This document shows, piece by piece, positions 42,093-54,043 of a stretch of 64,000 nucleotides of DNA. The number at the start of each line of letters is the position of its first letter. Within the stretch, counting starts at the first letter, position 1. A program made the translations under genes and the position numbers. Source of the stretch: Takakia lepidozioides (taxonomy: Eukaryota > Streptophyta > Takakiopsida > Takakiales > Takakiaceae); assembly GCA_030704615.1 (NCBI GenBank), contig CM060732.1:15004001-15068000 (forward strand). The letters run 5' to 3'. The notes below the pieces were generated by a model. The model did no database searches and was not told where the DNA came from. It worked only from the letters and a program-made list of their open reading frames with translations.

Positions 42093-45088
42093 TATGCCTA
42101 TATTGCTGGAGGATCTCACTAGCATACGACTCTCAAGACAAAGCCACAACTCGCTACTTCACGCATGGGAACCTGAAGCACAAGGGTAAATATGGACCAC
42201 TGGATGTTAGCCGATCCAGGGTGGCGATCAATCTCTCCAACCGGATGAATGTCCATGGATGAGGATAATCATTCATGTGAATTTAAACGAATCATGTACC
42301 CATATACCAACTTAAGTTGGTCATGTACCCATGGATGAAAATCAGGAGATGGATGACAAATCGAGGGATGGAAGGTGGATGAACAGAAGATGGACGGATG
42401 AATTTTGAGGATGGAAGATGGATGAAAAGTTGGCAGATGGATAAATTTTCAGGGATGAAAAAAAGATTTTATGGATGGATGAAATTGGAAGCTTCCATTC
42501 TTTGCTTGGCCAACAAGTTTCACCATTATTTTGATGACTATTTCTTAATTTTCTTATTGGCCCAAAAAGACTATAATCCAGTATCCAGTATCCAGAATCA
42601 GATCGATAGAGCACCTGTACCAGAGTGAGAGAGCATGGAATAGAGAGCACGATGTAGACCGGGAGAGGGCAGAAGTTAGAGAGCACAATATGGCGTCTAG
42701 CAGTTACGATGGTGGATAGAGAGGAGAGCAATCAGCCGAGAGAGGGGTTTTGATCGGCAGCTCCTGCACCGTCAGCACTCTGATGTGTATTAAGAACTGA
42801 GACCTTTTAGTGGATTGTTGTTTGGAATCCATTGTTTGTTGTAATTCAGACCTGGTTTTCGAATGGAGAGCACCGTGTTGGAAGCGAGATAAGTTCATGG
42901 TGTTTTCTTTTAGGTGACTCGTAGGCTGACTAGAAGCACAGTAACCGTCACTTATACCTTAACCTTATTATTATCGTTGTCCTTACATGTTGCAGAATTA
43001 TGGAGACCCTCTCTTGAATGTCTGTTTTAAGTCATAGTTGAATTGGTATACTAATATGGACACGTTCACCAATGCTAACTCCCAAGACTTATGGTCTATA
43101 AAGGGGGTGTAGAAGTACCTGATTGACTGATTTGTTCATAGACTTGAGGATTTATTCTTTTTTTTTTAAGGTAATGTTATAAGTTTTGGTTTTGCAAAAT
43201 CAATCTGATTTATAAAATTTTCCTTGCTATATTTTCAGGCTAGATCTTGTTGAGAACCAAAGACTGAAGAAAATACTCTAAGAAGAACTTAGCCAGATCA
43301 GGGCCAGGGATCATAAGATATGAATTTTTTAAAGTGGTTTTTTTAAAACTGGAGCAACAAAAGTTTATGGTGCAGAATTATTTTTGGCTGATACGATTTG
43401 ATCTGGTTACTTCTGTGAGTAAGATATTTGAGTGGGGTCTTCTTTGGGTCATAGGATTAGGATTACTACCACACTAGAATCTTATAATTCTAGTAATGAT
43501 TACTTAGATTAGGAGATATTAATTTTTAAAGCAGGCAGTACACGCTAACAAAATTTGGGCCTGAGTCATATCCAAGATCATTGATTCTGCAGAGCCTCGT
43601 CCAGAAGCATGTTAGGAAGTCCATTGACTTGAGAGTCGTGAAAAAACCGTGTCCACATCATTGGGAGTTGACAGAGGGCGAGTGGTCTGAAAAATTTATT
43701 ATTGTGCAAGTCGCTAAGTCTTGTGGTTAATGGCCTGTCACGGCAACAAGCTGAACTCCCGTGAGACAATCACATGGTAGAATGATAGGTGTGTCAAAGG
43801 CAAGAGCAACAGCCAATGTGATACCCGCTCCCAATGATGTGGACACGGTTTTCTTACGGCTCTCAAGTCAATGGACTTCCTAACATGCTTCTGGACGAGG
43901 CTCTGCAGAATCAGTGATCTTGGATATGACTCAGGCCCAAATTCTGTTAGCGTGTACTGCCTGCTTTAAAAATTAATATCTCCTAATCTAGGCAATCATT
44001 ACTAGAATTATAAGATTCTAGTGTGGTAGTAATCCTAATCCTATGACCCAAAGAAGACCCCACTCAAAAATCTTACTCACAGAAGTAACCAGATCAAATC
44101 GTATCAGCCAAAAATAATTCTGCACCATAAACTTTTGTTGCTCCAGTTTAAAAAAAAAATCATATCTTATGATCCCTGGCCCTGATCTGGCTAACATTAG
44201 ATTCTTTTTAGAGTATTTTCTTGAGCCTTTGGTTCTCAACAAGATCTAGCTTGAAAATATAGCAAGGAATTTTTTCTAAATCAGATTTATTTTGCAAAAC
44301 CAAAATTTATAACATTACCTTAAAAAAAAAAAAAAAATCCTCAAGTCTATGAACAAATCAGTCAATCAGGTACTTCTACACCCCCTTTATAGACATAAGT
44401 CTTGGAGTTAGCATTGGTGAACGTGTCCATATTAGTATACCAATTCAACTATGACTTAAAACAGACATTCAAGATAGGGTCTCCATAATTCTGCAACATG
44501 TAAGGACAACGATAATAATAAGGTTAAGGTATAAGTGACGGTTATTGTGCTTCTGGTCAGCCTACGAGTCACCTAAAAGAAAACACCATGAACTGATTTC
44601 GCTTCCAACACGGTGCTCTCCATTCGAAAATCAGGTCTGAATTACAACAAGCAATGAATTCCAAACAACAATCCACTAAAAGTTCTCAGTTCTTAATACA
44701 CATCAGAGTGCTGGTGGTGCAGGAGCTGCCGATCAGAACCCCTCTCTCGGCTGATCGCTCTTCTCTCTATCCACCATCATAACTGCTAGACGCCATATTG
44801 TGCTCTTTAACTTCTGCCCTCTCCCGGTCTACATCGTGCTCTCTATCCCATGCTCTCTCACTCTGGTACAGGTGCTCTATCGATCTGATTCTGGATACTG
44901 GATACTGGATTATAGTCTTTTTGGGCCAATAAGAAAACTAGGAAATAATCATTAAAATAATGGTGAAATTTGTTGGCCAAGCAAAGAATGTAAGCTTCCA
45001 ATTTCATCCATCCATAAAATCTTTTTTCATCCCTGAAAATTCATCCATCCGCCAACTTTTCATCCATCTTCCATCCTCAAAATTCATC

Positions 45089-45455
45089 TGTCATGGTTTT
45101 AGTCATGGTTAACTAGAATTACCTACTTCTTGTTAACTAGGACATTTTGGATATTTATATTTGTATTTTGTGTGTTGGGACTTCATTTGGTCTCACATGC
45201 CAAGTAAGGTGTCAAACCTCACTTGGGACATGGGGATGGATTTTCCCCTTGTGAGTGTTGAGGAGGGCTCTTCTTCTTGTAGTTGAGCCTCCATGAGCCT
45301 CTCCCACCTCCATAGCTCTAGGTATTGAGAGGGAGTGTGGTGAGGGCTTTGTAGGGTGGATTCCTTTAGCAAAGGTGCCCTTGGCTTGACTTAGTTTATG
45401 TGATTGAGTGGATTCATGAGTGGAGTGTTTCCATTGTGTGTTCACTTCCATTATC
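45089..45455 (+). repeat. Terminal repeat A1 (367 bp)
   Basis: Starts TGTCATGGTTTTAGTCATGG and ends TTCACTTCCATTATC. Same length as A2, with about ten substitutions. Unlike A2 it is not followed by the 88-bp B segment. Confidence 0.92.
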
Positions 45456-47961
45456 ACTACAAGAAGATCACATTATGTTTGTGAGTGCGGAGTGTAAGGA
45501 TTAGTTTTAGCACTTGTGTTGGTGTACACCAAGGAATGAGAGAGCTAGGAAAGCTCAAGTATCTCACAAGGCTTGCAAGGTGTTGCAAGGAGGTGTGTTT
45601 TGCATTGCATCAAAGAGGTGGAGAGCTCAAGGAGAGAGCTCTTGAGTTACAAGACTTTGCAGAGGTGGAGAGCTTAAGGAGAGAGCTCTTGTATTATAAA
45701 GCTTGCATGGTTTTGCAAGGTAAGTGCTTGTATGTGCACTAAGGGTTTGAGAGCTTGGAAAAGAGCTCTTGCATCACAAGAGAAACGTCTTGTGTGTGGA
45801 GAAGATAAACACTAGGGTTTCAAGAGCAAGCTCTAGTACTTGTTCATGGTGTGAAAGAGAAGCCAAAGAGCGGCACATGCTTGGGTTGGAAACACCATAG
45901 AAGGAGTACAACAAGGGTAGCTTGAGGAGCATTGAGTAGCTCAAGATAAGCTAAGAAGTGGTTGTTCAATCCATGGTGAAATGAAGCCAAATGGGGTTTC
46001 ATTTGGTTGACAAACAAGCAAGCGAAGGCGGCGCTAGAAGGGAGTGTTTTTGCTAGTTCTATGAGTTCTTGGATTGCTCTTGGTGAAGCAAGTGATTGAC
46101 CAAGCAAGTGGCGCATGTGTGGAGCATGCTTTCCAAGTGTGGCTTCCAATTCAAGCTTGAGGAGAGCTAGAAGGTGAAGTGAGCAAGTTCATTCATTGTG
46201 TATGAGGTGGTGCATGTTGTGGAAGAAAAGCCAAGGAGCTACAGAGGCTAGGGCTTGAAGACAACAAAAGCAACCACTTGGAGAGCATCAAGAAGCTCAA
46301 GATGACTCCAAAGAGAAGCATGTGGGTGAGAATTCTATCCATGATGATGTGAAACCAAGCCTAGAGTATTGAAGAGCTTGGAGCACATGTGGGAGATCAT
46401 TGGAGGTGGTCTTGATGAAGAAAGGAGATTGTGGCTCACGACATGCATAGCAACTTCAACCATACATTAGCATGTGACAAGACAAAGAAGGGGAAGGTGA
46501 AGCTCATGTATTCATTCCTTTTTTGCTTATGTTTTGTGGTGGATGGTTGATCAAGCAAGTGATGCTTATGTGGAACATGCTCTTTAGGGCTTGTGACTTC
46601 AAGTTTGAGAAGATGAGCTCTTGAATAGAGGTGTGGATACACATTATGATGAATGAAGACAACACCTAGGTCAAGAGGTGGAAGTGTGTGTGACTAGCCC
46701 ATGCAAGGGAAAGCACATGGAAGATGACATACAAAATTCAAATTCAAGCAAGGCTTGGCGCTTGTCATTGGGCACATTAGCGTGCTATGAGTTCCAAGGA
46801 GATCAAGAGGAACTTGTCAATTTGGGATGAATGCATTGCAAAGTAAGATAATGCAATCTTGCATGCATGTTAGGGGGGAACATACCATGAAGAAGGTGTT
46901 TCTTACTATACTCTACAAACCCTAGTCTCCATACTCTTCAAGAAGCTGAGTATGGGCTCCCTCTGCCCATCATACACTTTTAATAACAGAGTATGGAACC
47001 CCTCTGCCCAACATACACTTTTGTGAACAAAGTATGGACCCCCTCTGCCCAACATACGTTTTTGTGAACAGTGTATGGGCTCCCTCGCCCCACCATACAC
47101 TTTTGTGAACAGTGTATGGATACAAGTGGAGAGACTTTGCATACCATACGTTTTCATTAAAAGTGTATGACATCTAGGGTGTATCTAGAGGAGTATTGCC
47201 TTTGGAGGATCTTTGGGGGGTCCCTTTGAGGAGTTTTTGTAAGACACTTGAAGAGCTCTTGAAGGGGTGTTTGGAGGACTGTTTGGAGGACTAATTTAGG
47301 GTCCTTAGAGGCTAATATTTGGCAAGAGCCTTAGTGAGATTATTTGAGAGACCTTGGAAGGTAGTTCTGTTTGTTGGTCATGAGCAAGAGCGTTTAGAGA
47401 TAGGGGGAGACTAGTGGGATGAGAGCATTCTGGGATTAGGAATTGTTTTAGTCTCTCTTCCCCGTAGTCTTCCACCCTCTATGTAGGCCAAAACCTTTCC
47501 GTAGGTGGAGGCAAGAGTCAGTCCGGGTTTGGGCTGGGGTATCCTTGCATGAGCGACACAGTTGTGGAGTGTTTTTTTTTGTGTGGGGGAGTTATTGTCT
47601 TGATTTTCTTGTGTTTGGATCCCCCCCACACCTGCATGCTTGACTGTGCGCCATGTCAGTTTTGTGTGGGCGCTTGTTTTCATAGGATGTTGGTCCGGAT
47701 TTGATCACCAACCAATCCTAGAGCATGCTGTCGGTGGTGAGGCTGGGGTGATGACCAGTCAGACCACCATTGTTTCTTTTATGGTGAGGCTGGGTTGATG
47801 ACCAGCAAACCGTATGAGTGCTTGCGGTGGATGCAGGTGCAGGTTTATGTTACGAACCTAGTAGTCTAAGCCATAAGCCGCAACAGGTTCTCTACCCGGT
47901 TACTTTGTGGAAACGGGGATTAGAGACAGGTTTACAACAGGTGTGGTTGTGAGTTTTCATC
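45456..47961 (+). other. Long leader of the DNMT retrotransposon
   Basis: About 2.5 kb without a convincing ORF. It has repeated GAGAGCTC.AGGAGAGAGCTC segments near 45620-45690 and a 41-bp tandem repeat at 46950-47125. I do not see a tRNA primer site directly after A1. Confidence 0.5.
46950..47125. repeat. 41-bp tandem repeat, about 4.3 copies
   Basis: Units start GTATGG at 46950, 46991, 47032 and 47073, an exact 41-bp spacing, with a partial fifth near 47114. Each has CTCCCTCTGCCCA and CATACACTTTTGTGAACA; CATAC and GTATG halves give small inverted repeats. Confidence 0.9.
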
Positions 47962-49190
47962 ATGGAGGTGCCACTAGTTGCTGAGGAGAGTGTCGGTACG
48001 AGCACCAGCGATACTAGTGGATATACAAGACGAGGTGTGCGCGGTTTAGGCCACCTTCACCTTCAGTGTCTTCTGAGGAAGGTTCAGACTCAGAGTTAGG
48101 AGGATTCTCGCCGAGGGTGCAAACCATTTCCGTGCCATTGTTGTGGGATACGATGGAGGAAATGTATGGAGCTACCAAGGGGCCGTGTCGGTACTCTGGA
48201 GTTGTGGGCACCATCGAGCTTGATGATTTCATACAAGAGTTTGATAGTTGGTGTGATTTGCAGCAGATGCGCAATCCACAACTGTTTACGCCTTTTATGA
48301 CGTGGAAGGTGCTGTTTCAGCACCTTGAGGGGCCACCCATGGATGACTACCATGAGTTTAGGCGGGGACATGAGGTGGAGATTGAGGAATGGCGGGTGTA
48401 TTGATCACCTGACTATGTTTCCATCACTAGAGGCACAAAGGCAGTGGTGACACCGGCAGCTTCTGCAAGCAGCAATGGGACGTCAAGTGGAACAGGAGCT
48501 GGGAAGTCCACCCAAGCTCCTGCTGCAGCACCAACACCTGTGCCTGCCTTTAACCCAGTTGTGGAGTACTTCGAGGAGTTGAAGAGAAACTACCAAGGGA
48601 TAAGGACAGAGAAGTTGCGGAGCTTGCAAGAGTTCCAACGAAGGTCTACTGAGAGTTTGAGGGAAGCTTACACTCGCATGAGGCGCTTGATAAACGTAAC
48701 CCAAGGGGTTACAGAAGCTAATCAGGCAGTCCAGTTCTGGTATGGGATCCTGGACAAGGAGCTGAGGAGAAGGGTGCGGGATGCAACTCTCCTATAAGTG
48801 GACCAACCCACCTTAGTTTTTTCTGGCAGAGCGGATAGAGCTCAATATGGTGGAGGAGCGAGTGGTCATGGTGGGGTTTGGTCAGGAGACACAACGAAGT
48901 GGGGCTCCTAGCCAACAACAACCACTACCCCAACGTGCTCAAGGCAACAAGGGGGCTCAGGCAAAGCCCAGGGAAGGGCCGATAGGATCTCAATCGCAGA
49001 GGTCACTTCCTTCATTCTCAGGCCAACAACAGTCGGGTGTGACATGCTGGGATTGTGGAGGACCCCATGTTAAGAGAGATTGCCCGGAAAGAGGCAAAGG
49101 GCCGGCACAGGCATAGCCTACACAACTACAATGTGGGCATTGTGGCAAGTATGGGCATGAAGAGGCCTATTGTTATTTCTCAGCCAATGT
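47962..49190 (+). pseudogene. Gag of the DNMT retrotransposon
   Basis: A start at 47962 (MEVPLVAEESVGTS) shifts frame near 48040 into SSEEGSDSELGGFSPRVQTI. The same frame then passes a TGA at 48402 and continues with an Ala/Thr/Pro-rich linker and the retrotransposon Gag core (LQEFQRRSTESLREAYTRMR). After a TAA at about 48795 and a frameshift come two CCHC zinc knuckles, CWDCGGPHVKRDC near 49050 and CGHCGKYGHEEAYC near 49136, which bind nucleic acid. It would form the particle shell. Confidence 0.85.
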
Positions 49191-49256
49191 GAAAGACTAT
49201 GGAAGCCTTGTCAGCCGACTTGCTTCCCCTCTTTGTGGATCAAAATCCACATCCGC

Positions 49257-49640
49257 TCATCTTGGCTCAGGAGCACACGTTGCTGCTCGAGTGACAGCAG
49301 CTGCAGAGTCCACATGCAATGGTCCTGCAAGTGTGGCTCCACACATGAAGCCCATACCAATCTGGTCCTCCCTAGGCATAGGAGGTTGTGCAGGTGGGGC
49401 TTGAACCTCAAGCCTTGGAGCTGGCGCAACATGAGTAGTGGCCATGGCAGCAAGATATTGCTCTAGCTGGGCAAGTTTATCCACCATGCCTTGGTCATGA
49501 CCTTGACCCTGACCCTGTGCTCCTTGGTTTTGATTACGTCCTCCAGCCCGACCTCTGCCTCCTCTACCTCTCTGGACTACATTGCCTCGTCCTCGGCCAC
49601 CATTGTTCCCTTGGAACTGACCTGGCCATAGCTCAGGATA
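49257..49640 (-). other. Segment whose minus strand encodes an RGG-rich Gag-like tail (possible inversion)
   Basis: The minus strand from about 49640 is open and reads GQFQGNNGGRGRGNVVQRGR, then GGRGRAGGRNQNQGAQGQ and MVDKLAQLEQYLAAMATTHV, a plausible RNA-binding Gag tail. The plus strand here is interrupted by stops, while coding resumes on the plus strand on both sides. A small inversion within the element, or insertion of a relative's Gag, would explain this. Confidence 0.45.
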
Positions 49641-49899
49641 CCAACTATGCCATCGATGGCACCTGCTCGCCCAAGTGTGTCAGAAATAGAGCCACGAGTG
49701 TCATTGGGGAGAGTTGGTGTGGCTCGGGAAATGCCAGTGGGTGGTGCAGCAAAGCAAGGTGCAGCCAGTACATTGTTGGGGGCGGCTACGGCAATTTGCC
49801 AAGCTCCATTGTTTTTTGCCACGACAATTGCAATGTCGGGGATGCGGCCAGCTGCAATGTTTAGACTGGCAGCTAGGTTGGGAGTTAGGCGCGCGCATC

Positions 49900-50860
49900 A
49901 AAGCGAGTAACTATGACTTATCAGCACTATCTGCGGGGATAGCGGATCAGGTGCAGTGCATGGATGCCCTAGATTCAAGGGTGAAGACAGCCACAGCTGC
50001 GCCATGGCAAGCGGCAGCTGCAAGGTTGCAAGAGTTGCCAGCTAGACCAGCCATTGAGCGTAGTATGATGATTCCTAGGGTAGTCCTGGTGGACAATCAG
50101 AATGGTGTGTTTCAGTTGGGTGGCCCGGCCGGGAGGAGGTATAGGCCACTGCTGGTCTTGTTGGACTCGGGAGCACAGCCATTGATGTTGGGGAGAGCAG
50201 CAATTGTAGGCTTGGGCCTTACAGAGGCGGATTTGGAGCCTTGTCCTTTCCAAATTCAAACATCTTTGGGCGGTTTAGAGAAGACACGAGGGATTACACG
50301 CCATGAGCTCTTCATTCGATTGCAGCCAGATCATCCTACAGATGGCTCTATCATGAGAGCTAAAGCCATTGTTACAGACGCGATGTCTTATGATGTGTTT
50401 GTTGGTGGGGTTGTGTTATACCCGATGGGCTTTACTTTGGACTTTTGGGAGGAAACGACATCCTACAGGCCGGAATGGCAGTCAGGGGATGGTCGGCGTG
50501 CACTGCTTCCAATGCGGTTTATTGGGAATGTAGCGGTGGATCATAGGAACATGATGCCCACATTGGCTTCATTCTCAGGGGTGGTGGCTTGGGGTGGTGA
50601 GCTCTTGGAGGGCAATAGCCATGCAGACGATAGGCCACCACCTGATGAGGACAAACAATTGGTATACAAGGCTGATTTGCTTCCTCATGTGTCTGTTCAT
50701 ATTCCACTGTGGGGTACAGTTAGGAATTTGCATCGAATAGCAGGCGAGTGTGTGCACCAAGCATGGCAGGAGGCTTATCCATTGGTGAGTGAGGGGAGTT
50801 CAGTGACATCACCTGGACCTAGTCAGTTAGCTCCTTTGGATACAGTGCCCATTACCTGGC
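49900..50860 (+). pseudogene. Protease region of the DNMT retrotransposon
   Basis: In the long open frame that ends at 51141, VLLDSGAQPLMLGRAAIVGL (near 50157) is the aspartic protease motif DSGA, and TDAMSYDVFVGGVVLYPMGF near 50380 corresponds to the usual DVLLG...L end. It is followed by a Trp-rich stretch and a linker leading directly into the methyltransferase motif I in the same frame, so protease and methyltransferase would be made as one polyprotein. The first codons of the open frame (49714 to about 49890) are in a doubtful frame. Confidence 0.75.
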
Positions 50861-52000
50861 AACCACCTGACTCAGGAATTTGTTTGCTAGACCTGTTTGG
50901 AGGCATGAGCACTGGGCTTGCAGGAGTGTTGCAAGCTGGGATTAAAGTACGCAAGTACTTGTATGTGGAGAAGGATGAGATAGCTCGGGTATTTCTATGC
51001 GCCACATCGCCTTGCTCACACACTGGTATCCTGAGTTGTTGCCTCTCTCAGCAATTCAATAATATCAAAAGACCTTGCCAGCAGACATTACCTTGCTGGG
51101 GGCGGATGATTTGGACCGACATGGTGCCATTGACTTGGTGATAGCTGGATGGCCTTGCCAATGACACTCTCCCGCAGGTCATGGGAACGGCTTGCATGAT
51201 GCACGATCGCATTTGTTTTGGGAGATGTTGAGAATGTTGCGTGACTTGCAGACGAGGCAAGTGCAACCTCTAGCCTATATCTTGGAGAATGTTCCTTTTA
51301 TAGGGGACTCTCGGGCCAGGGTTTGGGCCAGTGTGCATCAGGTGCGGTCTTGGATTGGAGCGGCGGTGTTATTGGATGCAGTAGCGGTGGGATCACGAGC
51401 GCATCGACCTTGATTGTGGTGGACCAATCTTGCACCACCAGAGCTGCTCAAGAGAGCATACGATTCCATTCAACGGCCACCCAATCTCACAGTTGAGGGC
51501 ATTTTGGACCATGGGAGGCAACCACAGAGGGTGCGACATGATGACCATCCACCTCTAGCAGTGGTAAATCGAGTGGGGCAGCCACGTGTGGCCTTGCCTA
51601 CGCTCATGAGCTTTCCCTCGTCTCATGTTTTTTGAGACAATGGTCCTGGGTTGATTTGGGACAGTGTGCTACAGCAATTGGTGGAGCCCAATACAGATGA
51701 GCGAGAGCGGGCAATGGGATTTGCCACGGGCACCACAGCTGTGCCAGCTCTGTCAGAGGCATCACGCCGACATGTGTTGGGTCAAGCAATGGATCTAAAT
51801 TGCTTGACATGGGTCATTGGCTTGTGCATGGCTGAGCAACGGAGGTTGGAGATAGTGGTGGCTACTTCTGCACTCCCATTTGGTATTGTATCCCCTCTGC
51901 CAACCGGGACGGTTGAGGTAGTGAGTGGGGGCGAGCACAGGATCATGGGGTGCAAACACCCATGGCAGATGTGGGATGAGATGTGGAAAGAGAGAGTCAT
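50861..52000 (+). pseudogene. Cytosine-5 DNA methyltransferase domain within the retrotransposon
   Basis: C5-methyltransferase motifs occur in the correct order: motif I GICLLDLFGGMSTGLAGVLQ (near 50878) and VEKDEIARV; motif IV GWPCQ.HSPAG near 51147, holding the Pro-Cys catalytic pair; motif VI YILENVP near 51278; RAR and a RP.LWWTN segment as in motif VIII; then ERERAMGFATGTT and VLGQAMDLNCLTWV (motifs IX-X). The enzyme would transfer methyl from S-adenosylmethionine to cytosine in DNA. It sits between protease and RT in the same orientation. A frameshift near 51000 and stops TAA 51060, TGA 51162, TGA 51411 and TGA 51633 inactivate it. The TGA at 51162 falls inside motif IV. Confidence 0.9.
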
Positions 52001-52199
52001 TGGATCTCTCAAGCAGCAATATGAGGAGTGGGGAGAGCCATACACTGAGGATCAATTGGAGGCCAAGGTGGCCAATATTTTTGAAGAGGTTGAGAATGTT
52101 TCTTCCCAAGAGGATGTTCTCAAGGTGGTTATGGCAGAGCAAGTGGAGGCTAGCCACAGTCAGATTGGGCGGACAAGGCCTAAGAGGTTGCTATCTAGC

Positions 52200-53284
52200 A
52201 ACCAAAGGATTCGTCTCCTACCTCCAAGCCTGATGTACCCAAGGTTGCAGTCACTGAGGACAATTGGGAACCAGATATTGGACCTACAGTCACCGGAGGA
52301 GAGAGACAGAGGATCCAACGATTTCTAAGGGCTTATAGAAATTGCTTTGCCTTTAGTTTGAAGGATTTGGGGAGTTTGAAGGGTCAGGAGATTCGTATTG
52401 ATTTGGCAAGTGACACGCCAATCTTTCGAAGGCCCTACCGGTATAGTGACATGGAGAGGTCATTGATCCAGTCACGGACTATGGAGTTGTTCGAAGCTGG
52501 ATTGGTGGAGTTGTCAGGCGGCGAGTATGCCTCGGCAACAGTGATGCCAGCTAAGAAGGATATCTATGGCAATTGGACAGAAAGAAGGATGTGTGGGGAC
52601 TATCGTCCTGTGAACCGTCAGACTAAGTCCAATAGATATGCCATGCCAACTCCAGAGGAAATATTTGATGCCATTGGGCATGCGAAGGTGTTTAGCACAT
52701 TGGACTTGCGATCCGGTTTCCACCAGTTGCCAATCAAAGAGGCTGACAAGCAAAAGACGGCATTCTGGGGGATTGACCAACATGGGAAGGATTGCTTGTA
52801 CCAATGGCACTTCCTACCGTTTGGGGTGAAGAATGCTCCTGTAGAGTTTCAGAGGGTTATGGATAGGATTCTTGCGGGGCTAAACTTTGCCCGGTGTTAC
52901 ATTGATGACATCATCGTTTTTAGTGCTACGGTTGAGGAGCATGAGAGACACCTTCAGGTGGTGTTTGAGCGCTTGAGAGCGCATGGGTTGAAATTGCACC
53001 CTGGGAAGTGCAAGTTCTTCCACAATCAGATTGAGTATCTGGGCCACATGATATACCCTGGAGGATTGGGTGTTCAAAAGACGAAGGTGGAGGCCATTGC
53101 ACGCATTCCACGCCCCATAAATGTTAGCAGAGTTCGTACTTTCATGGGGTTGGCAAACTACTATCGACGGTTTGTCAAGGGATTTAGCAGCATTGCAAAG
53201 GCTCTTACTAAGTTGACCAAGGTGGGTCAGGAGTGGCAGTGGGAGGAGGATCAGGAGGAAGCCTTTGAGGAACTCAAGGCTTGA
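52200..53284 (+). pseudogene. Reverse transcriptase of the DNMT retrotransposon
   Basis: The frame runs from about 52200 through RFLRAYRNCFAFSLKDLGSL to a TGA at 53282. Motifs: RMCGDYRPVNRQTKSNRYAM, STLDLRSGFHQLPIKEADK, LPFGVKNAPVEFQRVMDR, the active site CYIDDIIVFS, and FMGLANYYRRFVKGFSSIAK of the connection. All catalytic Asp residues are present. The TGA stands where relatives have a basic residue before LTSVPIL. The transition from the methyltransferase frame occurs near 52200-52330. Confidence 0.93.
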
Positions 53285-54025
53285 TTGACTTCTGTACCTA
53301 TTCTGAAGCGGCCTATTCGGGGGCGGCCTTTCCAGCTACATACGGATTGGAGTATGCTGGGGATTGGAGCAGTGCTCACATAGATGGATGATGAGGGAAG
53401 AGAGTTCGTAGTGGCATATGCTAGCCGCTCAAACATTGATGCCAAGGTGAAGTATAGTTCCTATGAAGGGGAGTGTTTAGCTGCGGTATGGGCAGTGGCA
53501 CATTTCAGATACTACCTCTATGGCAATCTCTTCACCCTTGTCACGGATCACGAACCATTGAAGTGGTTGATGGAGTCAGACAAGCTTATGGGGAAGCTTG
53601 CACAGTGGGCACTTATGCTTCAAGAATACGACTTTCAAGTGGTGCATCGAGCCGGTATTGTCAATCGGGATGCAGATGGATTGAGTCGTAATCCATGCAC
53701 GAGCGAGCATGATGATACTGGAGCTCGGTGGCATGGTGAGACGGATAAGGAGATGGTGCCAGGATGGCATGCATCTGCCTTTTTGTGCATCCTAGCAATG
53801 GGAGCTCAAGCTGGTCCATCCCATAGCATTGGTCATGTAGATGGTGTGCATGACAATCCAGAGATCAGTGAGGAGCTTGGTGGTGCTAAGGATGTGCATG
53901 AAGATGCAGCAGTGTTGGCCTACCTTCGTACTAGAGAGACAACAGCCAGTGTGACTGCTAAGGAGAGAGATTGGATCTTACAACGAGCCAAGAGGTTCAA
54001 GTGGGAGGGGACTCACATACTCTGA
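53285..54025 (+). pseudogene. RNase H and linker of the DNMT retrotransposon
   Basis: After the RT stop the sequence continues HTDWSMLGIGAVLT, a TAG at 53381, then FVVAYASRSNIDAKVKYSSY, EGECLAAVWAVAHFRYYLYG, TLVTDHEPLKWLM and HRAGIVNRDADGLSRN, all RNase H signatures. The linker contains DVHEDAAVLAYLR, a form seen before integrases in algal/plant Ty3 elements. The frame ends at a TGA (54023). The domain degrades the RNA strand of the hybrid. Confidence 0.9.
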
Positions 54026-54043
54026 GTATGGGAGGATGGACGA

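Noticed and set aside
42342-42731. 129-codon minus-strand ORF
   Set aside because: It lies in the fold-back arm; the equivalent sequence in the other arm is interrupted, and the peptide is low complexity.
49714-49890. First 60 residues of the long plus-strand frame leading to the protease
   Set aside because: Cys/Gln/Trp-rich and unlike Gag-protease linkers; the overlapping frame 49647-49910 has a more natural composition, so the real frame probably enters after a shift.
51192-51413. Separate small genes at 51192-51413 and 51414-51635
   Set aside because: They are consecutive pieces of one methyltransferase frame separated by TGA codons, not independent genes.
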